5,721 nt of DNA from contig CALCGO010000324.1 in NCBI GenBank assembly GCA_937901055.1, forward strand, positions 1-5,721, written 5' to 3'. Shown piece after piece: positions 1-5,721 of the stretch. The DNA comes from an uncultured Rhodobacterales bacterium. GTDB taxonomy: Bacteria; Pseudomonadota; Alphaproteobacteria; Rhodobacterales; Rhodobacteraceae. The notes under the pieces are model-generated. The model worked only from the letters and a program-made list of their open reading frames with translations, had not been told where the DNA came from and did not search any database. A program made the position numbers and the translations under genes. The number at the start of each line of letters is the position of its first letter. Position 1 is the stretch's first letter.

Positions 1-55
1 GCAGCCGGGGTAAGCGAAGCGTCCGCCCCGGTCTGACTGCAACGGCTGGTTAGGC
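1..55 (-). repeat. attC recombination site, partial (site 1, left window edge)
   Basis: This is the inner and right part of an attC site. GTTAGGC at 49-55 is preceded by the arm CTGCAACGGC (37-46) and a central hairpin with CCGGGG (5-10) opposite CCCCGG (26-31). The matching GCCTAAC box lies beyond the left edge. Bases 1-34 match the truncated site at the right end of the window (5688-5721) at 33 of 34 positions. By analogy with the complete sites, the site reads on the minus strand and closes the large cassette to its right. Confidence 0.85.
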
Positions 56-293
56 TGTAAACGTTGATTAACCCTATTAGCTACCACAAACCCTCTACGA
101 TTGTACTAAGCCGTTTAATAGGCGGCCGCTGACTACGCTTTATTTCAAACCCCGGATCCCTTCTCAGAATAACAACCCAATTTTATTTCCATGATGGCAA
201 GGGAATGGTAGGCTGCCCTACATCAAGAAGGACGTTTGGAATACGCCCTTCGCAACTCAATTCACGTCTACTTAATCTTTTAGAACCAAATTA
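56..293. other. Non-coding region upstream of the secreted-protein gene
   Basis: These 238 bases between attC site 1 and the first plus-strand gene hold no convincing ORF. One inverted repeat is visible, CCTATTA (73-79) with TAATAGG (116-122), spaced 36 bases apart. A small hairpin lies at about 208-222 (GTAGG with CCTAC). The promoter for the 294-782 gene should lie here, but no good -35/-10 pair was found. No Shine-Dalgarno sequence precedes the ATG at 294; the bases before it are A/T-rich. Confidence 0.4.
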
Positions 294-782
294 ATGAATT
301 ACTTCATACCACTCAGCGTTATGATTGGCTTGAGCATTGGGCTTCTTTTCCCCGCCGCGGCGGCAGCTGTCCCTATCAACGAAGCCCTTTACACTCGATG
401 CCCCCTTGCTGCATCTGGCGGCTCTGGCAGTGGCAACGGTATTATTTCTGCTTCAGTTACTCCAACGATTTTGCAATATGGAGGAATAGATGTTGTTTGC
501 CCACCGAAGAGAGACTGCGACGTGAAATTTGTCCTCGCTGCCTCCTGGAATTTGGGTGCGGTCAGGAAAGTGACTTTTAGTGATGGAGGAGGAGTATTGC
601 ACACTTGGTATTTCGGAGGGTTGAGCGTAGGAATGAACGGACATAAGAGTGCAAAGACCCCATGCGGCCCTAATTCAATAGCCTCCGGGAGTCTTAAATT
701 TTATGGTGCCATTGAGGATGGTTCACCATTACTCCTCACCATTCCTTGGTCGTACGAGTGTTCGCTCTGCCCAGAGGTATAA
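294..782 (+). CDS. Secreted cysteine-containing hypothetical protein
   Basis: This is a 162-residue protein of unrecognised family. Residues 1-25 form a clear signal peptide: a short polar start, a hydrophobic core (about 4-19), then PAAAAA and a likely signal peptidase I cut near Ala25 before VPINE. The mature part is about 137 residues, rich in Gly, Ser and small residues. It has six cysteines (36, 69, 75, 124, 156, 159), enough for three disulfides, and its alternating pattern suggests a beta fold. The last two form CSLC, three residues from the C-terminus. No lipobox is seen. The ATG at 294 is chosen because it opens the signal peptide. No ribosome binding site is visible. A strong hairpin starts 28 bases after the stop, so it is probably transcribed separately from the next two genes. 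It likely acts outside the cytoplasmic membrane; function unknown. Confidence 0.72.
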   Translation: MNYFIPLSVMIGLSIGLLFPAAAAAVPINEALYTRCPLAASGGSGSGNGIISASVTPTILQYGGIDVVCPPKRDCDVKFVLAASWNLGAVRKVTFSDGGGVLHTWYFGGLSVGMNGHKSAKTPCGPNSIASGSLKFYGAIEDGSPLLLTIPWSYECSLCPEV

Positions 783-809
783 CCCTTCTATTTTCCTGAG
801 TCGTTAAAC

Positions 810-855
810 AACTGTGCCGGCGCTCGCAATACCATTTGAGCGCACCGGCACAGTT
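810..855 (+). terminator. Strong GC-rich hairpin after the secreted-protein gene, possible terminator
   Basis: The arm AACTGTGCCGG (810-820) pairs perfectly with CCGGCACAGTT (845-855). The stem continues after a two-base bulge (CA, 843-844) with CGCTC (821-825) and GAGCG (838-842), around a 12-base loop: 16 base pairs in total. Only three T residues (854-856) follow on the plus strand, so it is a poor classical intrinsic terminator. It may still stop or slow transcription between the first gene and the operon, or protect the 3' end of the first mRNA. The structure is seen directly; the role is inferred. Confidence 0.5.
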
Positions 856-946
856 TGCATGAAGAAAAGGGTATGGACACCTAGGGAACGAACCGCCCTC
901 ATCCTTTGCCCTGATTGGATTCTTTCCCATAACACACCCCATTTCG

Positions 947-2527
947 TTGAAAAATCTTCTATTTTTTGTTGCCATTGTTTCCATTGTTGCGGGCATTATT
1001 TATTTCGCGAATTCTCACACTGCGGACATAGACCCTCTTGCGGACGTTGACTTTGCCGCAGCGGTGGAGTCACCTGGAGACGGATTGCAAGAGTCCCCAG
1101 TGATTGCTCGTGAAACAGGGCTCCAGCTTGACCCAATGGATAATTCGCAAACAGTTCTCATTCAAGTTGAGGTGGATGGCGGAACACCTGCAAGCGGCGC
1201 TGAGATAAAAATGATTGCTCTTACCGATGGGAAGGAGGTCGGACGATTCATTTCCGACAAAAAAGGTCAAGCCAGAATCCCGATTCATGTTCACGAAGCT
1301 GTTCTTGCAATTGCCAGCTGGAACCCTAACGGATACGACCTGTCTGGGAATCGTATTGTTACCCTTGATCCAGAACTTCCGGTGCAGGTGATTTCAATAA
1401 GCCCAGAAAAATGCTCTGTCGTTGGATTAGTTCTCCGTGGTGAAACTCCTGTGATGGGGCTCACCGTTAAGGGAGTAAAAACTGCAGAAGCGATTACCGA
1501 TGAGTTGGGATATTTCGAGATAAGCAACTTCATTCCAGGACCAATTATTGTGAGAGTCGGCTCGAAGGACAACACGCTCTTTCAGCTGGACTCGGGCATC
1601 AAAATGGGTGAATCCAAGTTCGTCTTAATCGAACTCCCAACAACTGCTATTCAGGTCACCGTCCAGTCTGGAGTCGGCAGCAAATTACTTATGGAGAATG
1701 TGGCTGTGGCTATCGAGAAGATTCCAGCAGTTTTGGGCAGCGTACGTCGATTTGGAATAACTGGAAAGGACGGGGGCGTTTTGTTCGACGCCGTAAAACC
1801 TGGTAAATACTTGGTCTCGACAGGCCACGTTTTCGCTAACAATGAAGCAAGAGATTCCTACCCTTCGGAATGGGCCCCGAGTTTTGAAATCTCGCTGGCG
1901 TCAGTTGGAGTCGAAAAAGTAGTCCTTCAAGTCAATCCGGCAGCAGAACTGCGATTGCGCGTTTTTGACACAGCTAGTGGGCACCAGGAGTCCGCATTCA
2001 TCTTCTATAGAATTCCTGAGGTTGGCATTGTTCAGGATATGAGTTTCAAATTGCGCGTTAATGCCGATGGTTACAGTGTATTCAAAGTGTCTCCAGGAAC
2101 TATCGAAGTCATCGCCATACATAGTGAGGCCGGCTGGGGTGAAGTACGTCTTGATTTGCTTCCAGGGCAAATCGCTGAGGAAGACATTTGGCTTTCGACA
2201 AACAGCCCAAGCCTGACCTTCCATGTTTCTGGGCCGAGGGCCCACCTTATTGATTATTTTCAGGTACACGATAAGGAAGGTGGCCTGATTTGGAGTTGGG
2301 CGCGCCTACTGCGCGGAGGCTCGATGACCACCTTTGAGGCAGATGGAACATCAAGTGTGGTCTCATCTACCGACAAACCTGACGAAGGTGAAGATTTCTC
2401 AAAACATCTTCCTGCACTTGCACCTGGATTCTATGTGGTTACATGCTATGAGGATGGTGAGATAGTCGCCTCGGGAGAAATTGAATTAACTTCTGACTCT
2501 GACCTCCGCATGCATTCTTCGATTTAA
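947..2527 (+). CDS. Membrane-anchored protein with tandem carboxypeptidase-regulatory-like beta-sandwich segments
   Basis: This 526-residue protein has one N-terminal hydrophobic segment (about 4-21), a signal anchor or uncleaved signal peptide, then an acidic linker. The rest reads as roughly five beta-rich segments: about 68-145, 153-230, 233-330, 332-420 and 421-516. Four carry a D/G-turn-strand pattern typical of carboxypeptidase-regulatory or prealbumin-like folds, near residues 104-113, 185-204, 273-291 and 372-390; three end in a PG turn (IPGP, KPGKY, SPGT). No catalytic motif is visible, so a structural or binding role outside the membrane is likely. The start is TTG at 947: it opens the hydrophobic segment, the next in-frame Met is at residue 64, and no Shine-Dalgarno is present. 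Its TAA overlaps the next gene's ATG (TAATG), indicating translational coupling. The family assignment is by pattern only. Confidence 0.75.
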   Translation: MKNLLFFVAIVSIVAGIIYFANSHTADIDPLADVDFAAAVESPGDGLQESPVIARETGLQLDPMDNSQTVLIQVEVDGGTPASGAEIKMIALTDGKEVGRFISDKKGQARIPIHVHEAVLAIASWNPNGYDLSGNRIVTLDPELPVQVISISPEKCSVVGLVLRGETPVMGLTVKGVKTAEAITDELGYFEISNFIPGPIIVRVGSKDNTLFQLDSGIKMGESKFVLIELPTTAIQVTVQSGVGSKLLMENVAVAIEKIPAVLGSVRRFGITGKDGGVLFDAVKPGKYLVSTGHVFANNEARDSYPSEWAPSFEISLASVGVEKVVLQVNPAAELRLRVFDTASGHQESAFIFYRIPEVGIVQDMSFKLRVNADGYSVFKVSPGTIEVIAIHSEAGWGEVRLDLLPGQIAEEDIWLSTNSPSLTFHVSGPRAHLIDYFQVHDKEGGLIWSWARLLRGGSMTTFEADGTSSVVSSTDKPDEGEDFSKHLPALAPGFYVVTCYEDGEIVASGEIELTSDSDLRMHSSI

Positions 2528-3555
2528 TGAGAAACTTTACAATTTTCTTTGTCACCTGCACAGTTGTGGCCCTTTTGACATGGGGTATTCGCTACCTGGT
2601 TCTCAACAGACACAGTAGCCCAATTGACTCTTCCAATCCGTATGTCGAACGAATGGATCTCGGGTTGATTCCAGCATCAACTCGAGTAACTACAAGCCTC
2701 CTTATCAAGAATCCCAAACTTGAAGGCTTGGAGATAAACAACTTGCGCGGGACTTGCGGTTGTGCCGTTTTGGGGGAGTCCTCTATCAATGTTGCTAGAG
2801 AATCAACTATTTCTTTACCAATTCAACTTAACCTTTACCAAAGGATTGGGCCTGGTGGTGTTCGAATTTTTGGCGATGTCGCGGGAATGACAACCCCACT
2901 AACAGTTGGTGAGATCCATTTTGAGATTGAGAGCCGCATCCGGGCCAGGGCAGCGTTATTGGAAGAATGTGACCGATTTCTTCCAGGGAGTCATCTGAGT
3001 CTCCGGATCTGGATTGAAGAACCGATTATCGACGCTCAAGCTGCTATTGAGGGTTTAACATTGAGCCAACCTTACGACTCTCATTTTGAGATTGTCGACG
3101 CATACCCTGTTCCCAAATCCAGCATTAATTTTGACGATGGTAGTAAGACTGTTGCCATCGATGTTGAAATTGCTGTCTCTGCCATGATTGGAGATTTGAA
3201 GTCGACAATCTCCCTTGCGATACCTACTGGGCTTGATGGCGTTGATTTCTTCCTAGAAATTCCAATCGAGTTTCCGTCAGGAGTTTTTCTTCAGTTTGCG
3301 AACCGTTCCAATGGATTCTCAGGACCAATTTTGCAGGTAGTCAATAAAGAACTTGGGCTTGGTAACGATGAAGAGGACTTCAGTAGTCCTAAAGTGCCAT
3401 CGCCAACCAAGAGTTCTCTATCAATACTCGCAACAGTCGTTCCCTCGGATTTGGAGAATGGTGAATGGCCCAGTGAAGTTGTTGTCCAAATCGATGGTGA
3501 CTCACTTGTCCAGAGTATCCCTTCGAATATTACCCAATGGGGTAACCCTCGGTAG
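2527..3555 (+). CDS. Membrane-anchored DUF1573-like protein
   Basis: This 342-residue protein has an N-terminal hydrophobic segment (about 4-26) that should anchor it, with the rest outside the cytoplasmic membrane. Residues 43-115 resemble DUF1573, an Ig-like domain common in Planctomycetes and Bacteroidetes: a D-L-G-L-I-P-A strand (44-50), a strand ending LLIKNP (58-63), then the hallmark region ending TCGC (76-79), with Cys77 and Cys79. A second beta-rich part (about 140-265) looks like another Ig-like domain without a recognised name. The last 60 residues are Ser/Pro/Asp-rich at first and end in a short beta-rich stretch. It starts inside the stop of the preceding gene (TAATG), so the two are almost certainly one operon and may act as a pair at the cell surface. 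No enzymatic motif is seen. DUF1573 has no settled function. Confidence 0.78.
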   Translation: MRNFTIFFVTCTVVALLTWGIRYLVLNRHSSPIDSSNPYVERMDLGLIPASTRVTTSLLIKNPKLEGLEINNLRGTCGCAVLGESSINVARESTISLPIQLNLYQRIGPGGVRIFGDVAGMTTPLTVGEIHFEIESRIRARAALLEECDRFLPGSHLSLRIWIEEPIIDAQAAIEGLTLSQPYDSHFEIVDAYPVPKSSINFDDGSKTVAIDVEIAVSAMIGDLKSTISLAIPTGLDGVDFFLEIPIEFPSGVFLQFANRSNGFSGPILQVVNKELGLGNDEEDFSSPKVPSPTKSSLSILATVVPSDLENGEWPSEVVVQIDGDSLVQSIPSNITQWGNPR

Positions 3556-3582
3556 AGAAACAGTTCTCGCAATACCCGATTC

Positions 3583-3612
3583 CTAATAGAAAAGCGGTAG
3601 CTTGCCTATTAG
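3583..3612 (+). terminator. Hairpin after the two-gene operon, likely terminator
   Basis: CTAATAG (3583-3589) pairs with CTATTAG (3606-3612). Inside, after a symmetric two-base internal loop, AAGC (3592-3595) pairs with GCTT (3600-3603) around a GGTA loop. It lies 27 bases past the stop codon of the DUF1573-like gene. A TCTTTT run occurs at 3621-3626, eight bases after the stem, so the U-tract is not ideally placed. It is the best candidate for the end of the operon transcript. Confidence 0.45.
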
Positions 3613-3802
3613 AAGTGCGCTCTTTTGACTCCACAGATCACAACGGGAAATAGAAGAAATCTCAACCACCTTCCCTCGGTCAAACCTAGGGGCAGGATTA
3701 TTACTGGGGATGCCGTTATTGACAAGCAATGTCCTCTTGTTGGCAGATACGAGGAAGCCTCCGATTACCTACTATTCGTAAATCTCCATACTATTCTCAT
3801 CA
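3613..3802. other. Non-coding tail of cassette C
   Basis: These 190 bases lie between the operon hairpin and attC site 2. The longer reading frames here run on into the attC palindrome and resemble no protein, so they are not called. In the array's own direction this is the first part of cassette C, where a cassette gene would normally start. It holds only a short minus-strand frame (ATG at 3799, 11 codons). A TTGACA at 3719-3724 has no convincing -10 partner at normal spacing. Confidence 0.4.
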
Positions 3803-3879
3803 GCCTAACGGGTTTGCCGTTCAGCAGCCGGGGCAAGCGAAGCTTGCTGCCCCGGTCTGTCTGCAACGGCTGGTTAGGC
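3803..3879 (-). repeat. attC recombination site, complete (site 2)
   Basis: The site is 77 bp. GCCTAAC (3803-3809) and GTTAGGC (3873-3879) are the outer boxes, and the flanking bases extend the match to CAGCCTAAC/GTTAGGCTG. The inner arms GCCGTTCAG (3816-3824) and CTGCAACGGC (3861-3870) pair with one extra base, C3864, on the plus-strand 3' side. The centre is a CCGGGGC/GCCCCGG hairpin with a GAA loop. In standard attC sites the extra-helical base is in L'', next to the box away from the crossover, so this site reads on the minus strand. Integrase cleavage (G^TTAGGC on that strand) would fall between 3809 and 3808. It sits 11 bases beyond the end of the 3890-4633 gene, as expected for a cassette. 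Confidence 0.9.
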
Positions 3880-4649
3880 TGTTGCAATACTACACTTTAT
3901 TCGCAGTGAGGATCTTCATCAGGATGAACTCTAGCTGTTCGGAGATGGCAAAAAATGCAAGATAGTCTCCCGGATGATGAAGTTCCTGCCCCTTCGAGTA
4001 TTTGAACTTGTACATAACTCCAGTGCGGATATCCGGAAACTGGAAATCAATGTCTCCCAGCGCAACAAAATTCCTGTGCATGCTATTCCTGATTTTCCAT
4101 GCGAACTCCCAGATGTCTTTGTCAAGATCAGAAATCAGCCCATGCTGAAAAAACGTTTCTCGAATAAAGGCAATCTCCTGACTCTTGTGCTGAAGCTGGT
4201 TAATGAGTGAGGACTTGAGCTTTTTCCCCTTGCCTGTTGCTCCCACCCAGCCTTTCTCAATCAGATCCACCTTTCCAGCGACACGATCTTCCAATGCCTT
4301 GGAGCACTCGGAGTCCATACTGATGAACTTGCTGAGAATCTGCTCAAATCCATTAATCATTTCAAGGAAATGCTGGATAGCGACCTTGCCCGAGTAATAC
4401 CCAAATCGATCGTTTGGTAAATCCTTCAGAGAATCAACCGATTCGAGGAATGACTGAATGAGCAGGTTTGAATAATCATAGGAGTGGAAAACCGTATCCA
4501 TCCATTGACGTTCAATCTCCGGCCTTGTGGATTTTCCAGCGAACTTACCTGCTACAAGTGAGGCAGAATGGAGCCTTTTTGCCAGCTCGGATAATCCTCG
4601 GCGCGTTTTTTCAATTTCTAGTTGATCAACCATCAGTTTATCAGCCTAA
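3809..4649 (-). mobile_element. Integron gene cassette B (841 bp, single gene)
   Basis: Its limits are the inferred G^TT cleavage points of attC site 3 (start) and attC site 2 (end, part of the cassette). It has the classical layout: 10 bases from the attC box to the ATG, one ORF filling the cassette, and its own attC directly after the stop. The first bases, TTAGGCTGATAAACT, are the same as in cassette A. Confidence 0.82.
3890..4633 (-). CDS. Cassette-encoded helical protein with a degenerate HEPN-like motif
   Basis: This 247-residue soluble protein has no signal peptide or membrane segment and is mostly predicted helix by eye. Near the C-terminus, residues 178-188 read AWKIRNSMHRN: Arg182, Asn183 and His186 recall the RNxxxH signature of HEPN domains, but with three residues between Arg and His instead of the usual four to six. 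The rest (helix with DYSNLLIQ near 53-60, a Lys/Gly-rich turn TGKGKKLK at 133-140, and a C-terminal helix 223-243) fits a HEPN-like bundle, but I recognise no named family. The ATG at 4633 starts 10 bases after the attC box; no Shine-Dalgarno is present. As a lone gene in an integron cassette next to another HEPN-type cassette, it may be a toxin or defence protein. That is inference; the ORF itself is secure. Confidence 0.8.
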   Translation of the reverse strand: MVDQLEIEKTRRGLSELAKRLHSASLVAGKFAGKSTRPEIERQWMDTVFHSYDYSNLLIQSFLESVDSLKDLPNDRFGYYSGKVAIQHFLEMINGFEQILSKFISMDSECSKALEDRVAGKVDLIEKGWVGATGKGKKLKSSLINQLQHKSQEIAFIRETFFQHGLISDLDKDIWEFAWKIRNSMHRNFVALGDIDFQFPDIRTGVMYKFKYSKGQELHHPGDYLAFFAISEQLEFILMKILTANKV

Positions 4650-4704
4650 CGGGTTTGGCGTTCAGCTGCGCGCGAAGCGCGTCCGCTGCAACGCCTGGTT
4701 AGGC
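4644..4704 (-). repeat. attC recombination site, complete (site 3)
   Basis: The site is 61 bp. GCCTAAC (4644-4650) and GTTAGGC (4698-4704) are the outer boxes. The inner arms GGCGTTCAGC and GCTGCAACGCC pair with one extra C on the right-hand side, as in site 2, followed by a short CGCGC-GAA-GCGCG hairpin. The GGGTTT spacer on the left and TG on the right match site 2. The arm differs from site 2 by compensating changes (GCCGTT/AACGGC becomes GGCGTT/AACGCC), which shows that the folded structure is conserved. It closes cassette A. Confidence 0.9.
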
Positions 4705-5672
4705 TGTTGCACCTTAAACCATTGTTCAACACTATCCAATTATTCAAGAAGCTCCTTCAGCATCCTCTCCTCTTCCAATTTTCGACGGTGCTCTTCAAGT
4801 TTCAATTGGCGCTTACGATTCCATTCTTCAACAAGGGGCCTAACTTCATCCAAATTCAATGACGCTAGGTATGCTTCATATTTTTCAATGACATCTAGGC
4901 CATGGATTACCTCTCCTACGCTCGGGTCCTTTCGCCCATGAGCTGCAAGGTTTCGGAGCATACGAAGCTCATTCAACTCATCCCTCAAATCCTCGGGTAT
5001 TGTAATCCCCACGCGTTTCAGCTGCGCAGTTGCAAGGAGAGACATACTTCGCATTGGCACCCCGCTATCAAGCCCTACTTGCTCCCAAAATGCCTGGCCA
5101 GCGTTTTCCATATATGCCATGGCTGATAACAAGGCACCCAGAGGATGGACAGCGGCAAGCTTTTTCAGATTGTCCAACTCGCTTTCATTTGCCGGCTCCC
5201 GCAATCGAAAGACAAGCAAATCTTGATTGTCAGCGAAGTCGTCTAGGGTCTCATCCAAATCCAAATCGTACTGCTGAGCCAACACCTCCTTGAAGAAGCT
5301 CATGGCAATATCCATATAGAATATGCTGGTCAGCTCATTTGGTGATCCGAACCTATGCTGAAGCGCGTTGCGCTCATCAATCAACAACTCAATCTTGTTG
5401 ACAACTGGAACATCAACCTCTTGGCCTTTTAAAATCGACAGGCACTTATGAATGTTAATGGTTTCTTTCGGTCCGCTATAGATAGAGACTCCAGTATCTA
5501 ACACTAGGTCCTTTAACAACAGCTCAATAGAATTCGCTAAGTGCAGGATCAACAATTTCCGATCGAGTTCATCTCCTGAATTAAAATGGGATATTGAGTG
5601 AGCGAGAAGCTCCATTGAGCTCTGAAATAGCGGGGACTCAGTTGCCATGGCACGTAGAGTTTATCAGCCTAA
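4650..5672 (-). mobile_element. Integron gene cassette A (1023 bp, single gene)
   Basis: It is bounded by the inferred cleavage points of attC sites 4 and 3. One ORF fills most of it, starting 18 bases after the attC box and ending 35 bases before its own attC. The layout is typical for a cassette read on the minus strand. Confidence 0.82.
4740..5648 (-). CDS. Cassette-encoded protein with two HEPN-like domains, putative RNase
   Basis: This 302-residue soluble protein has two HEPN-like units in tandem. The first (about 10-125) has a helix with LANSIELLLKDLVL (37-50) and the motif Arg93-Asn94-x3-His98 (RNALQH). The second (about 160-262) has Arg232-Asn233-x3-His237 (RNLAAH) in the setting LRNLAAHG. 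In HEPN ribonucleases, the Rx4-6H residues of two domains form the active site at a dimer interface, so one chain could build a complete site. The last 30 residues (about 272-302) are very rich in Glu, Lys and Arg and look like a coiled coil or charged tail. No nucleotidyltransferase antitoxin partner is in the window. The ATG at 5648 is the first Met after the attC; Met12 is an alternative. No Shine-Dalgarno is seen. An RNA-cutting toxin or antiphage role is plausible; substrate unknown. Confidence 0.82.
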   Translation of the reverse strand: MATESPLFQSSMELLAHSISHFNSGDELDRKLLILHLANSIELLLKDLVLDTGVSIYSGPKETINIHKCLSILKGQEVDVPVVNKIELLIDERNALQHRFGSPNELTSIFYMDIAMSFFKEVLAQQYDLDLDETLDDFADNQDLLVFRLREPANESELDNLKKLAAVHPLGALLSAMAYMENAGQAFWEQVGLDSGVPMRSMSLLATAQLKRVGITIPEDLRDELNELRMLRNLAAHGRKDPSVGEVIHGLDVIEKYEAYLASLNLDEVRPLVEEWNRKRQLKLEEHRRKLEEERMLKELLE

Positions 5673-5721
5673 CGGGTTTGCCGTTCAGCAGCCGGGGCAA
5701 GCGAAGCGTCCGCCCCGGTCT
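5667..5721 (-). repeat. attC recombination site, partial (site 4, right window edge)
   Basis: GCCTAAC (5667-5673) is followed by the GGGTTT spacer, the GCCGTTCAG arm and the CCGGGGC/GCCCCGG central hairpin. The sequence then stops before the right-hand arm and GTTAGGC. It is identical to site 2 from 5665 through the GAAGC of the hairpin and then follows site 1. The cassette A gene starts just left of it, so it belongs to the cassette upstream in the array, outside the window. Confidence 0.87.

Larger units (their letters stand above)
1..3808 (-). mobile_element. Large integron gene cassette C (left end outside the window) with three genes in reverse orientation
   Basis: Everything between the cleavage point of attC site 2 (between 3808 and 3809) and the partial site 1 would move as one cassette, if both sites are functional. 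Integron cassettes usually hold a single gene of under about 1 kb whose 3' end abuts its attC. This one exceeds 3.8 kb and holds three genes, all on the plus strand, opposite to the array's reading direction. Those genes cannot be expressed from an integron promoter reading along the array, so an internal promoter is expected. The cassette could also be an ordinary cassette enlarged by insertion, or two cassettes that lost the attC between them. No transposase, IS ends or degraded internal attC was seen. Confidence 0.7.

Noticed and set aside
906..933. Possible promoter TTGCCC with CATAAC before the TTG-start gene
   Set aside because: Only four of six bases match at each element with 16-base spacing, and sigma-70 consensus may not apply in this organism.
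814..1050. Plus-strand frame of 78 codons
   Set aside because: It starts inside the hairpin and overlaps the start of the 526-residue protein in another frame. Its Cys/His content comes from the codons of the hydrophobic segment read out of frame.
3764..3799. Minus-strand mini-ORF of 11 codons directly after attC site 2
   Set aside because: It is in the right place for a cassette gene start, but it is too short and nothing else supports it.
3625..3909. Plus-strand frame of 94 codons after the operon
   Set aside because: It runs through the attC palindrome and into the 3' end of the cassette B gene, has no recognisable protein pattern, and no ribosome binding site.
4468..4941. Plus-strand frame of 157 codons
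   Set aside because: It is antisense to both HEPN-type genes and crosses attC site 3. It is explained as a shadow of those genes.
1..5721. Repeated palindromes as a CRISPR array
   Set aside because: The repeats are irregularly spaced (about 0.8 to 3.8 kb), differ in length, and flank genes, not short spacers.

Overview
The window is a stretch of an integron cassette array. Four imperfect palindromes, two of them cut by the window edges, have the layout of attC recombination sites: GCCTAAC, a short spacer, an inner stem with one extra-helical base, a variable central hairpin, and GTTAGGC. They lie at 1-55 (partial), 3803-3879, 4644-4704 and 5667-5721 (partial). The position of the extra base, and the way two ORFs end just before an attC, show that the array reads on the minus strand. 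No integrase gene is inside the window.

Reading in the array's direction (right to left), cassette A (5672-4650) carries one gene for a 302-residue protein with two HEPN-like RNxxxH motifs. Cassette B (4649-3809) carries one gene for a 247-residue helical protein with a degenerate HEPN-like motif (RNSMH). Cassette C runs from 3808 past the left edge and is unusual. It is over 3.8 kb long and its three genes all lie on the plus strand, against the array. They are a 162-residue secreted cysteine-containing protein (294-782), then after a strong hairpin a two-gene operon: a 526-residue membrane-anchored protein of repeated beta-sandwich segments (947-2527), overlapping by one base a 342-residue membrane-anchored DUF1573-like protein (2527-3555). 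A hairpin follows the operon, then about 190 bp without a credible gene before the next attC.

Organism: the paired single-membrane-anchor proteins with carboxypeptidase-regulatory-like and DUF1573-like regions, the lack of Shine-Dalgarno sequences before all five genes and the balanced base composition suggest a planctomycete (Pirellulales type) or a related environmental bacterium. This is an inference, not an identification. The two HEPN-type cassettes could be defence or toxin genes, a common kind of cargo in integrons. Cassette C looks like cell-envelope cargo that must supply its own promoter.
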